DNA of 36,715 nucleotides from a virus, in IMG/VR virus record IMGVR_UViG_3300009098_000016, positions 1 to 36,715 of that record, one strand, 5' to 3'. Made by a program: the position numbers and the translations under genes. Below the pieces are notes generated by a model, which saw only the letters and a program-made list of their open reading frames with translations, searched no databases and was not told the DNA's origin. Below, piece by piece: positions 6,937-13,713 of the stretch (position 1 is its first letter; each line of letters opens with the position of its first letter).

Positions 6937-7202
6937 CCATGGAGTACTCAGAGCACTCAGAGCGTGGCGCGTACGTCACCCATCAGGTATCCGTGTGGAT
7001 CTGTAACGACGGTGACCTAATCGAGGCAGCACGGGCCGCGGTGCGAGTAGGCGACCTCGCCAGGTGGGTGAAACAAACCATCCGCAGTGCCCCGAGGTAT
7101 TCGAGCCCATGGCATGTGGGGCAGGAGCTAGCCGCCAACGATTACGACCGTGTGGACTGGCAATCCGTCGCTGATGACCTGAGGCCCGAGGAGTCGAGAT
7201 GA
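6933..7202 (+). CDS. 89-aa hypothetical protein
   Basis: The start is either GTG 6933, which overlaps the previous TGA and has AAAGGG 4 nt upstream, or ATG 6939 at 10 nt. The protein is helical, with the segments VWICNDGDLIEAARAAV, DLARWVKQTI and WQSVADDLRPEE. No family recognised. It ends overlapping the next ATG (ATGA at 7199). Confidence 0.55.
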   Translation: MTMEYSEHSERGAYVTHQVSVWICNDGDLIEAARAAVRVGDLARWVKQTIRSAPRYSSPWHVGQELAANDYDRVDWQSVADDLRPEESR

Positions 7203-7411
7203 ACAACCGCACGCCGTTCGGCAAACCACTACAGATGCCGCAACCCCCACCGCTACGGGCGTACGCGATGTACGACGCTGGCGACCCCTGCCTCGACCAC
7301 AGTGTCGCCTACACCGGCAGCATTCCCTGCACGGGCGTATTGCGCTGCCACCTATGTGGCTGTTGCTGGAATGAGGACGGTAAGTACCTCGAACCCGAAC
7401 CGACAGATTGA
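7199..7411 (+). CDS. 70-aa cysteine-containing protein
   Basis: ATG 7199 with GAGGAG 6 nt upstream, overlapping the preceding stop. The N-terminus is proline-rich; the C-terminal part has C, C and then CHLCGCCW, which would complete a zinc site. It is the last gene of the left rightward block and ends 4 bp before the terminator hairpin. Confidence 0.55.
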   Translation: MNNRTPFGKPLQMPQPPPLRAYAMYDAGDPCLDHSVAYTGSIPCTGVLRCHLCGCCWNEDGKYLEPEPTD

Positions 7412-7414
7412 CGG

Positions 7415-7460
7415 ATCCCGTAGTACGTGGCCTAGCCGCCGTGTGCTGCGGGATTTTTTT
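7415..7460 (+). terminator. Rho-independent terminator of the left rightward block
   Basis: ATCCCG (7415-7420) pairs with CGGGAT (7449-7454). The stem can extend inward to about 12 bp through G-T pairs (TAGTAC with GTGTGCTG), closed by a loop of about 14 nt and followed by seven T (7454-7460). It stands 4 bp after the last rightward gene. Confidence 0.85.
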
Positions 7461-8132
7461 GTGCCCTGGCACCGGAGCCGCTGAGTGCCACGGTGAGGCT
7501 AGATCTTTCCGGGTGGCTATGGTCGCATGACCTGGACCGACTTAATCCCGCAGCGTGCATTGTGCGGCCAGCACTGCGGGATTTGGCCGTGAGGCGTGCC
7601 GTGCGTGCCGTCAGCCGCGACCGGCTGATCAGCGGAAAGTAGTCGGTCGGTCGCTCAGCGTGGGTTTGCGATCGTGAACGTTTGCGGGTGCAAAGTGACG
7701 GACCGTGTCGATCTTGGAACTCTCCGTGACTAGGCCATTCGGCCTAAGATCAACTGGCATTTGGTCTAGTCGTGTGTCGATCTTGTGACGCGGAGCGACT
7801 GGGCCAAACGGCCTAAGGTCAACGATCTTGGTGTGTGGTCAAGATCGTTGATCTTGCCTCGCGCGTGCAAATTGCATGTGTGTGCACACCGTGACCGGCC
7901 GTCACGCGCAGTAGAGCTAGGGCGTTTGGCCTAAGATCCACATCGCATTCGGCCTATCGGCATTCAGCCTAAGGTCAACTCGCATTCGGAGTAGTCACTG
8001 GCCGTGTCGATCTTGGGACGCAGGGTTACTAGGCCATCCAGGTGAAGATCAACGATCTTGGGAGGCAAGATCGACGATCAAGCCCTCGCGCGTGCAGATT
8101 GCACGTGTGTGTGTATACACGTATTAAGTCCG
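7461..8132. repeat. Repeat-rich non-coding region (candidate origin, partition or end site)
   Basis: No coding frame is credible over 670 bp. GTGTCGATCTTG occurs at 7705, 7774 and 8004. The motif (A/G)GCCTAAG(A/G)TC occurs at 7741, 7810, 7928 and 7966. Inverted pairs are AACGATCTTG/CAAGATCGTT (7821-7830/7840-7849) and CGATCTTG/CAAGATCG (8053-8060/8066-8073). A 27-bp element starting CTCGCGCGTGCA occurs at 7858 and 8085. Genes converge on this region, so ordinary promoter arrays are unlikely. Protein binding for replication, partition or packaging is the likely use. Confidence 0.7.
7544..7583. terminator. 10-bp inverted repeat, possible backup terminator
   Basis: AATCCCGCAG (7544-7553) and CTGCGGGATT (7574-7583) are perfectly complementary with a 20-nt loop. 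The stem resembles that of the terminator 130 bp upstream. There is no long T-run, so it is a weak terminator at best, or a structural element of the repeat region. Confidence 0.45.
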
Positions 8133-8459
8133 TCACCACCGGCGGGACGTCTGATCGCCACCAGCTAGCCACGGTGAAACCCGCTTGCTAAGCCTCACCC
8201 TATTGCCCTCGACACTGTTACACCGCCGATGAGCAGGCACCAGATTCGCCGGATCCAACGGGTCACCGCCCTCAGCCAAACCAACAATGTGGTGAGCGGT
8301 ACCAGCCAACGGATGCAGATGCAGCACCTTCGTCATCTCATAGTTGATCGGCTGACCACACAACCAGCACGGCGTGTTATTCATCGCACCAGCGTGCATG
8401 CACTCGGCTTGAGCCCGCCGCCACCGGGAACCTTGACGACCAGGACCCTTGCTAACCAT
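8133..8459 (-). CDS. HNH endonuclease
   Basis: A 108-aa protein. A CWLCGQPI knuckle is followed by the HNH core: AHHIVGL with the paired histidines, then D-P-ANLVPAHRRCN with Asn, His and the second zinc Cys, ending RVRLSKRVSPW. Small stand-alone HNH proteins of this size are common in actinophages, frequently beside terminase genes and cos ends, where they nick DNA during packaging; here no terminase follows. It faces the repeat region at its 3' side. The start at ATG 8459 has only a weak GGCAACG upstream. Confidence 0.85.
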   Translation of the reverse strand: MVSKGPGRQGSRWRRAQAECMHAGAMNNTPCWLCGQPINYEMTKVLHLHPLAGTAHHIVGLAEGGDPLDPANLVPAHRRCNSVEGNRVRLSKRVSPWLAGGDQTSRRW

Positions 8460-8488
8460 CGTTGCCTACTCGGTTAGACTCCCAGCCC

Positions 8489-8600
8489 CGTTTTTTGGTG
8501 GGTGCGTGAGAGTATGTGATTCCAAGCGGTGGTCTGGGCAAAATAAAGAATGCCTTTTTTGGTACCAGACAAAATAAAGCATGCCTCTGGCTTTTTTGGT
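8489..8600. repeat. AT-rich direct repeats with T6 tracts
   Basis: CAAAATAAAG(A/C)ATGCC followed by TTTTTTGGT occurs at 8539-8563 and 8570-8600, the second with 6 extra bases. A third TTTTTTGGT stands at 8490-8498. This is the most AT-rich patch of the area. It lies between the divergent HNH and endonuclease VII-like genes, so it could hold promoters or binding sites for an AT-seeking protein such as Lsr2. Confidence 0.5.
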
Positions 8601-8701
8601 TGGAGGACTACTACTGACTACTACTCTACCGTGCAGTGACTGCGGTGGGTTGTAGTACCTGCCCATTTGGTGTCATCTGCACCTCCGATAGGTTCCAGCG
8701 C

Positions 8702-9067
8702 ATGACAAATCGCGCGAACCCTGAGGTGTACGAAGGCCGAGAGTGCAATCGATGCGGGTCGACCATTCGACTCACGTCAAACAAGCAATGCAGGCGCTGC
8801 AACATCGTCTGGTCGAGAAGGAATGCAGCCACGCGAATCGAGCGGAACCGACGCCGTGGCACTCCCTGTGACAGTTGCAGTGATCCCATGGACCAGCCGT
8901 GCTGCGACGTAGATCCAGTCACTGAGAAACCTCGTGGCTGGTTGTGTCACTACTGCAATAAGGGCCTCGGCATGTTCAAAGACGATATCCGTCGCTTGGA
9001 GCTTGCGATTGCGTACCTGAGGTCCCGAGGTAAGTCCGTTGATGAACCTGTTAGCGCGAGAGGATGA
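8702..9067 (+). CDS. Recombination endonuclease VII-like protein
   Basis: A 121-aa protein. CNRCG and CRRC form the first zinc knuckles, CDSC follows, and the C-terminal RGWLCHYCNKGLGMFKDD plus a helix matches the endonuclease VII (T4 gp49-type) family, which resolves branched DNA. The expected histidine-bearing core is partly replaced (CCDVDP), so activity is not certain. ATG 8702 is preferred; the frame opens from a GTG at 8636 without a ribosome site. Its stop overlaps the next start. Confidence 0.75.
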   Translation: MTNRANPEVYEGRECNRCGSTIRLTSNKQCRRCNIVWSRRNAATRIERNRRRGTPCDSCSDPMDQPCCDVDPVTEKPRGWLCHYCNKGLGMFKDDIRRLELAIAYLRSRGKSVDEPVSARG

Positions 9068-9270
9068 CTATAATGACCCGTGATCCTGATTGGATCCTGA
9101 AGCAGGATTGGCTAACGCATTGTTTCGCGTGTTCGTCGGTTACTAGTGGCATTTTGGATGAGTGTCCGGTGGATCCGTCTCATTCAGTGAATGTGATCGA
9201 CGGGCAGAGCCCGGATTTCCAGGCGTGGGTGTTGGCTCGTCGTGCTGCGGCTGCGGCCCGCCGGAATTAA
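9064..9270 (+). CDS. 68-aa hypothetical protein
   Basis: ATG 9064 overlaps the preceding TGA and follows the motif TAGCGCGAGAGG, like the leaders of the left block. An HCFACSSV knuckle and a DECPVD cysteine suggest metal binding; the C-terminus is an Ala/Arg helix (ARRAAAAARRN). Function unknown. It converges with the gene ending at 9279. Confidence 0.55.
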   Translation: MTIMTRDPDWILKQDWLTHCFACSSVTSGILDECPVDPSHSVNVIDGQSPDFQAWVLARRAAAAARRN

Positions 9271-9278
9271 CGCGTACC

Positions 9279-9527
9279 TCAGTTCACGGGTACGGCGATG
9301 GTGGTCCAGTAGGCCAGCTTCTTGCGCAGGATGGGCGCGCACATCGTGATCTTGCCGTTCTCGACGACGTACCCGGCGCAGAGATAGCGGGTAGTGACTT
9401 GGTGGAGACCATCGGTTAGGGTGCCGGTGGTGGTGGTCGACCTCGCGTGAACGGGAGGCAGCGCACTCGGCGGGGTTTCGGGTGCGGGCACAATGTCCGA
9501 TGTGAGTGCAGGTTTGTAGTCCACCAA
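9279..9527 (-). CDS. 82-aa hypothetical protein
   Basis: Start GTG 9527 with GGGAGG 9 nt upstream. The N-terminal half is Pro/Thr-rich and probably flexible. The second half reads RYLCAGYVVENGKITMCAPIL and then a hydrophobic strand, resembling a small beta-rich domain with two cysteines. No family recognised. Confidence 0.55.
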   Translation of the reverse strand: MVDYKPALTSDIVPAPETPPSALPPVHARSTTTTGTLTDGLHQVTTRYLCAGYVVENGKITMCAPILRKKLAYWTTIAVPVN

Positions 9528-9551
9528 CTGTCCTCCCGGCCACCACCGCTA

Positions 9552-9827
9552 TGCGGCGTAGCTCAGTGCGTAGAGCGCTCGGTGCATGGCAAGCGAACGG
9601 TTCCGGTACCAACCCGCTTGTGGTGGGCCGGGAGCTGCATCCAGCGCCGTCCGCGGCGACCCATCGCCGCAGCCGCCTCGGGATCGGCAAGCAGGGTCGC
9701 TACGGCTTCGAGTTACCGCCGCTACCTCACGACCGTTGACCAACTCGCTGCGATGACCAGCGGACCCAGAGTATGCCCCGGTTCTCTGACCGGCGGGAGG
9801 ACGCAGGTTCAACTCCTGCCGCCGCAG
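9552..9827 (+). tRNA. tRNA split by an insert of about 200 nt (possible intron-containing or broken tRNA)
   Basis: The 5' half (9552-9583) has acceptor TGCGGCG, TA, and D arm GCTC-AGTGCGTA-GAGC. The 3' half (9789-9827) has a T arm GCAGG-TTCAACT-CCTGC and acceptor CGCCGCA, an exact 7-bp match, followed by G73 and then CTTTTT. TCGGT (9579-9583) can pair with ACCGG (9789-9793) as the anticodon stem. The anticodon is uncertain; U1-A72 with G73 recalls tRNA-Gln. The insert lacks a clear group I core. Confidence 0.4.
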
Positions 9828-9832
9828 CTTTT

Positions 9833-10237
9833 TCAGTGAGTCACTGGTAGGTGTTCTTCCACTACGACCGGCGGTGGTGCTGGCGCTGGTTCCACGATCA
9901 CTTGCGGGGCGGGTACCACGGTTTTGGTGATGATGATCGGTGGGGGCGGTGGTTGGGTCACGATCGACGTGACTGCCACGGGTGGTGGTGTCGTTGTCGT
10001 CGGTGCCGGGGTCGTTGTCGGCGCTGGAGTTGTGGTCGGTGGCGGCGTGGTCGTTGGCTTGGGATGACATTTCGTTTCGTCATCGTCGCCGCCGACAGCT
10101 TCTTTCGAGTGGTCGTGGCGTGTGCAGTCATCGCCACCACGACCACCGCCACCTGCGTTTGCGGGTGATGCGCTGGTTACGAGGATTCCCGCGGTGACAA
10201 CACTGGCGGCGAGTAGCGCAGCGTAACGAGGACGCAA
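9833..10237 (-). CDS. Secreted Pro/Thr-rich protein
   Basis: A 134-aa protein starting at TTG 10237, with AAGGAG 7 nt upstream. A signal peptide (MRPRYAALLAASVVTAG..) ends at SPANA near residue 28, followed by a Gly-rich DDC..H.H segment. Residues about 60-134 are a Pro/Thr repeat region (TTTPPPTTTPAPTTT-like), then a PPPP/IIIT/PAP part. This is typical of a surface-exposed stalk. It belongs to a run of small exported proteins at the end of the leftward operon. Confidence 0.65.
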   Translation of the reverse strand: MRPRYAALLAASVVTAGILVTSASPANAGGGGRGGDDCTRHDHSKEAVGGDDDETKCHPKPTTTPPPTTTPAPTTTPAPTTTTPPPVAVTSIVTQPPPPPIIITKTVVPAPQVIVEPAPAPPPVVVEEHLPVTH

Positions 10238-10256
10238 GTCGGGTCTCCTTGAAGAT

Positions 10257-10334
10257 TTAGAGCAGTTTCGCTTGGAGGATGACGAGGGCGAAGGCGATCT
10301 CGAATGCGAGCAGTTTCGAGTAGATCTCGATCAT
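10257..10334 (-). CDS. 25-aa hydrophobic microprotein
   Basis: ATG at 10334 to TAA at 10257 gives a 25-residue peptide, MIEIYSKLL and then a run of mostly Ala, Ile, Leu, Phe and Val ending QAKLL, enough for one membrane helix. The ribosome-binding site is weak. It fits exactly between the genes ending at 10356 and starting at 10237. Chance is not excluded. Confidence 0.3.
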   Translation of the reverse strand: MIEIYSKLLAFEIAFALVILQAKLL

Positions 10335-10355
10335 CTGCGGCACCCGTTATGTGTT

Positions 10356-10553
10356 TTAGAGCAGGTTGCTGAGGTCGAGGACGTCGACGCAGGTGAGCAC
10401 GTTAATCGCGTGGGGTGAGGAGCAGTCGTCGTAGTAGTGGTGGTGTCGCCAGGTCTGGTCGTTATCGGTGTTGGCGAGAGCGGTTGCACTACCAGCGAGG
10501 GCCATACCGGCGGTCGCGGCGAGGATTGCTGCTGAAGCTGCGAGCTTGCGCAT
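10356..10553 (-). CDS. Small secreted protein
   Basis: A 65-aa protein from ATG 10553. Its signal peptide (MRKLAASAAILAATAGMALAG) has an Ala-x-Ala site near residue 27. The mature part is only about 38 residues, with a HHHYYDDC segment and two cysteines, likely one disulfide. Size and layout recall small secreted proteins of actinomycetes, such as chaplin-like or bacteriocin-like peptides, but the specific motifs are missing. Confidence 0.55.
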   Translation of the reverse strand: MRKLAASAAILAATAGMALAGSATALANTDNDQTWRHHHYYDDCSSPHAINVLTCVDVLDLSNLL

Positions 10554-10566
10554 GCGATTGGGTCTC

Positions 10567-10788
10567 TCAATCGTGTCGGAAGTAGTTGGTGGTTCGTCGT
10601 CGTCGCGGTGATGTGGTGCCTGGGTCCAGTGACGACGGTGATACTAGAGGTTGGCCGTCTTGGTCTTGTTGGGGCCATAACCCGAGGGCGTCGAGTAGGT
10701 GCCGTAGGTCGTCGGCGTTTACCGCGTAGCAACTTACGGTGCGTCGGGCTTTCGCTCGGGTTGTTGGGTGTTCGGTGATCGCGGCCAC
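10567..10788 (-). CDS. 73-aa hypothetical protein
   Basis: GTG 10788 with GAGGG just upstream. The central helix NADDLRHLLDALGLW is followed by a polar, Arg-rich tail. The frame lies neatly between neighbours on the same strand. Nothing recognisable. Confidence 0.4.
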   Translation of the reverse strand: MAAITEHPTTRAKARRTVSCYAVNADDLRHLLDALGLWPQQDQDGQPLVSPSSLDPGTTSPRRRRTTNYFRHD

Positions 10789-10800
10789 GATCCCTCTTTG

Positions 10801-11085
10801 TTAGTGCACCAGCAGGAGGATGAGTCCGGCGGCGAACCCGGTGGCGATGGTGAGCACGAGGATCACGATGGTGGCGATCCCGGCTATGAGTTGGATCGTT
10901 CGGGTCACGTATCCGCGGTGTCTGGTAACGGTGAACGACCCGCCTTCGACTGTTGTGGGGGCGTCGAGTGGCGGGTCGGAGTTCTTGGGTGGCTGGACAG
11001 CTTTCGTCAGCCTGGCTGAAAGTAGCGTTCGGTCTGATTTAACGCAACTGTGTTGGTGCTGGCGTGTTTTTACCGGTGGTGGCAT
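10801..11085 (-). CDS. Tail-anchored membrane protein
   Basis: A 94-aa product if started at ATG 11085, where no ribosome site is seen; a later GTG is possible. The first 65 residues are polar. The C-terminus is one long hydrophobic helix (about 25 residues, Ile/Leu/Val/Ala) ending LLLVH. A TATAGT at 11153-11148 (minus strand) could be a -10 element. Confidence 0.45.
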   Translation of the reverse strand: MPPPVKTRQHQHSCVKSDRTLLSARLTKAVQPPKNSDPPLDAPTTVEGGSFTVTRHRGYVTRTIQLIAGIATIVILVLTIATGFAAGLILLLVH

Positions 11086-11201
11086 TTGTCACGTGGTGGT
11101 GTGCGGTTAATGGTGTTTGACGGTGCGCGGTGAATTATGGTGTGTCGACTATAGGTGTTTTGTGTGTGTGGTGTTGGGAATTAAGTTCAGGCCGGGGTGG
11201 T

Positions 11202-11963
11202 TCAGGACGCTTTGTGGTGCCGGTAGCGGTCTTCGAGGGCGTGTAGGACGTCGCGGATGCGGTACAGCGGTGGGTGTTGGTCTGGTGCGGAGGTTAACCG
11301 ACCGCGTAACGCGTAGCCGCGGATCATGCTAGAGGTGCACCGAACCCCAACGATGCGCAGAAACGCGCTGATCTCCACGGACGTCCCGAGGTGATCACGG
11401 GCGACGTTGTTCATCCAGGTTTGCCGGGCAGCGATGTCGTGGCGGGCGCCGCAGGCGGTACAGGTAGCGAATTTGTTCCCCGGTAGGCCCCACACTTCGG
11501 TGACGCAGGTACCGGTGGAGCAGGGCCCCAGGAACAGCCGGCGGTCGTCGGGTCGGTCGATGGCCCTGCGGGCTTGGTGGATGGCGTCAGTGACCTCGTC
11601 AACGAGCCCAGCGGCGGCGGGGTGTATTCGGATAGCCGCAATGCTGCGGAGCAGCCAGCGGGCCAGCTGGGCGGTCGCAACGGGCCTGCTGGTGTTGATG
11701 CGGCAACCGAGTTCGGTCGCCCAGGCGTCGAGGGTGTGGTGCAGGACCCAAACCACTTCGGCGACGTGGGTTTTAAACGGTAATGGGTCCTCGCTACCCC
11801 TGGGTCCGCGGTTCGTGGGATCGGTGAGCTGGTCTTGCCGTGATCTGGTGATGTCTAAATCGACCAGCAGGGCGGGGACGTCGCCCAGTTCGATGCGTAA
11901 CGCGATCCCGCAGGTGTCGCACAGGTACACGTCGGTGGCCGCGCCGCATTTGCAGTAGTTCAC
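11202..11963 (-). CDS. Zinc-ribbon plus HTH-like DNA-binding protein
   Basis: A 253-aa protein. GTG 11963 is chosen because it overlaps the TGA of the upstream gene (GTGA). The N-terminus has a CKCG...CDTCG ribbon; a second cysteine pair (CTACGARH) lies near residue 180. The C-terminal third (VEISAFLRIVGV..SSMIRGYALRGRLT..YRIRDVLHALEDRY) reads as a helix-turn-helix of MerR/excisionase style. Probably a phage DNA-binding regulator; targets unknown. Confidence 0.65.
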   Translation of the reverse strand: MNYCKCGAATDVYLCDTCGIALRIELGDVPALLVDLDITRSRQDQLTDPTNRGPRGSEDPLPFKTHVAEVVWVLHHTLDAWATELGCRINTSRPVATAQLARWLLRSIAAIRIHPAAAGLVDEVTDAIHQARRAIDRPDDRRLFLGPCSTGTCVTEVWGLPGNKFATCTACGARHDIAARQTWMNNVARDHLGTSVEISAFLRIVGVRCTSSMIRGYALRGRLTSAPDQHPPLYRIRDVLHALEDRYRHHKAS

Positions 11964-12196
11964 GGTGTCACCGGCGGTGGGATCGCGGAGACGCGGCGTT
12001 GTTGGTGCCAGCGGCGCAGCATCGCCCACGCTGAGTGCGCGGCGCGTTTCGCGTCAGGGTGTGAGGTGCGGGTGTTTTCGTGACAGAGAACGACACCGCC
12101 GGGCGCTAGGAAATCTGTTGGGGCGTCGTCGATAACGCACCAGTCGGTACCGACTGTGGGGCCGCTGGCGACCCGGTATTGCGGGCTGATGCTCAC
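11960..12196 (-). CDS. 78-aa hypothetical protein
   Basis: Start GTG 12196; the ribosome site is weak. The stop overlaps the next start (GTGA). It has a DWCVIDDAPTDFLAPGGVVLC segment followed by a basic helix with HPDAKRAAHSAW. No family recognised. Confidence 0.5.
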   Translation of the reverse strand: MSISPQYRVASGPTVGTDWCVIDDAPTDFLAPGGVVLCHENTRTSHPDAKRAAHSAWAMLRRWHQQRRVSAIPPPVTP

Positions 12197-12243
12197 TCGG
12201 GTGCGCGCATGGCCCCACAGTAGGGCCTAGGTCGCTAATAGCA

Positions 12244-12280
12244 CTCGACCCGCACCCCGAATTAACGAGGGCGGGTCGAG
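12244..12280 (-). terminator. 10-bp inverted repeat downstream of the Lsr2-like gene
   Basis: CTCGACCCGC (12244-12253) and GCGGGTCGAG (12271-12280) are perfectly complementary around a 17-nt AT-containing loop. It lies 50 bp beyond the end of the Lsr2-like gene in the direction of transcription. No T-run follows, so termination may be partial. Confidence 0.5.
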
Positions 12281-12331
12281 GTGTAGCGGGTTGCGTAGGC
12301 TTCAGGTGTGGCAGCAGTCTAGTCCAATGAA

Positions 12332-12805
12332 TCAGCCGCTGAACGCTGGTACTGGCACGGACGCTGGTTCCCACCCGATTTCAGCGACGTCAACGGTGCC
12401 GGTTTCGACGGCGGGCGGGGCGCCGTTCTTCGCGGCCATGGCCTTGTCGTATGCCTGTTCTACGGCCACGGGCAGGCGACCGTACTCGCTGATGTTGAAC
12501 TCATCCTGGTCCGCGGCCCATGTCCTGATGGCCTTGATGCGTTCCTTGCGGGCCGCGGCATCTTCTTTGCCCTTCTTGGCGTTGCCGCCAGATGATGCCC
12601 TGTACTGGCTGTTGGTTGTCTTGGATCCGGCTTTGCGGGCCACCGCGAGGTAGCGGTCCAGTGACGCCCGTAGCTGGTCGGCGTTGTCCGCGGACAGGTC
12701 GATTTCGTAGTCGACGCCGTCGAGGCCGAAGTCGACCAGTTCGACGTCAGCACCGTGTTGTCCGGTTAGGTCGTCGATCCTGTGGATGACTACCTTCTCT
12801 GCCAT
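12332..12805 (-). CDS. lsr2: Lsr2-family nucleoid-associated protein
   Basis: A 157-aa protein with GGGGGG upstream of ATG 12805. The N-terminal half (residues 1-60: VELVDFGLDGVDYEIDLS, NADQLRASLDRYLAVARKAG) matches the Lsr2 dimerisation domain. The C-terminal domain (IKAIRTWAADQDEFNISEYGRLP) matches its DNA-binding part. Host Lsr2 silences AT-rich foreign DNA and uses an RGR minor-groove hook; here the equivalent reads Y108-G109-R110. A 37-residue Pro/Ala/Val tail beyond the usual end is added. It may block or replace host silencing. Confidence 0.88.
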   Translation of the reverse strand: MAEKVVIHRIDDLTGQHGADVELVDFGLDGVDYEIDLSADNADQLRASLDRYLAVARKAGSKTTNSQYRASSGGNAKKGKEDAAARKERIKAIRTWAADQDEFNISEYGRLPVAVEQAYDKAMAAKNGAPPAVETGTVDVAEIGWEPASVPVPAFSG

Positions 12806-12880
12806 GCGCGTGCCCCCCTTTGGGAATGTTGGGATGTTATCAAAGCGTGTCGTTGGGTCTAGTGGTGACTGGGTGGGTCG

Positions 12881-12994
12881 TTACCACCACTTGCCGAACA
12901 GGTAGATCACACCGAGTATGAACAGCGCGGTGATCAGGTCGTCGACTACGTGCGACCAGTTCACGATGGTGTTGGGGATGTCATCGTTGTCCAT
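12881..12994 (-). CDS. 37-aa membrane microprotein
   Basis: ATG 12994 to TAA 12881. An acidic MDNDDIPN start, an amphipathic middle and a hydrophobic DLITALFILGVIYLF helix ending GKWW. It overlaps the end of the upstream gene, as the operon's genes commonly do. The ribosome site is weak but the sequence looks natural. Confidence 0.5.
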   Translation of the reverse strand: MDNDDIPNTIVNWSHVVDDLITALFILGVIYLFGKWW

Positions 12995-13713
12995 TGCTGG
13001 GCGGTCACGATCCGGCGTAGCACCCACGCACCGGGTACGTGTTCGGCTAAAGCCAGCGCCTCGTCGATGGTGGTGCAGTCGTCGACGAGGCAGATCGCAC
13101 CGTCGACGGGGTTGGTGGCGTTAACGAACACGGCGTATTCGCACCATTCGTCTGCACCGATGGTGACGTTAACTGTGCACGACGCGGCGGTGTTCGTGTC
13201 GGGCGTTGTTTCGGTTTCGTCGTCTGGGGTCCACGGTTCGCTGTTGGTGCCACGGAGCACCACGACGCCGGGACCGACCCTGGCCAGGTCTGCTACTACG
13301 CCTTCAGCGAGATCGCGGGCTGCTTCGTCGGTCATCCACAGTGGGCACGCGTTGACGATGAGATCGCTAAGGAGGTCACCATCGGTTTTCAGGGTTTGTC
13401 GTTCGGCGTCGAGCTGCTCACGGGCCACGACGCACTTGTCCCGCCAGTGGTCCCGTTGCTTACGGAACCCGGCCACATCGATTTGGGCGTTTTTCAGCTC
13501 GTCGTCAAGTGCGCGGCGGCTGGCGATGCTGGCTTCGTGGTAGTCGCCGACATCCCCAGGGATTTTGGCCAGTTCCTGGCGCAGCACGTAGTAGTCGTTG
13601 CGTGCGTCGTCACGTTCCTCGCGTAGCTCGTCGCGTTCCCTGCGTGCCCTATGGGCTTGGTCTTGCCAGTAGTTCAGTAGCGCCTCCAGCTGTTTCACTC
13701 CGTCGTCGCTCAT
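12961..13713 (-). CDS. Coiled-coil protein of unknown function
   Basis: A 250-aa protein; ATG 13713 has AAAGGG 8 nt upstream and overlaps the previous stop (ATGA). Residues about 5-125 are a charged heptad-like stretch (RARRERDELREERDDARNDY and onwards), a clear coiled coil. The C-terminal part is a small domain with three cysteines and a helix (TTIDEALALAEHVPGAWVLRR). Probably oligomeric. Function not recognised. Confidence 0.6.
   Translation of the reverse strand: MSDDGVKQLEALLNYWQDQAHRARRERDELREERDDARNDYYVLRQELAKIPGDVGDYHEASIASRRALDDELKNAQIDVAGFRKQRDHWRDKCVVAREQLDAERQTLKTDGDLLSDLIVNACPLWMTDEAARDLAEGVVADLARVGPGVVVLRGTNSEPWTPDDETETTPDTNTAASCTVNVTIGADEWCEYAVFVNATNPVDGAICLVDDCTTIDEALALAEHVPGAWVLRRIVTAQQWTTMTSPTPS

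Noticed and set aside
9584-9788. Group I intron in the split tRNA
   Set aside because: I looked for the P, Q, R and S core elements and a P7 pairing. Partial matches (for example GGGTC with GACCC) were in the wrong arrangement. Without a model search an intron type cannot be claimed.
9549-10070. Long open frame on the minus strand through the split tRNA
   Set aside because: It runs across the tRNA halves and antisense-like through the Pro/Thr repeat gene in another frame; its product is low-complexity Thr/Asp/His from repeat codons. The secreted-protein frame at 9833-10237 has a signal peptide and ribosome site.
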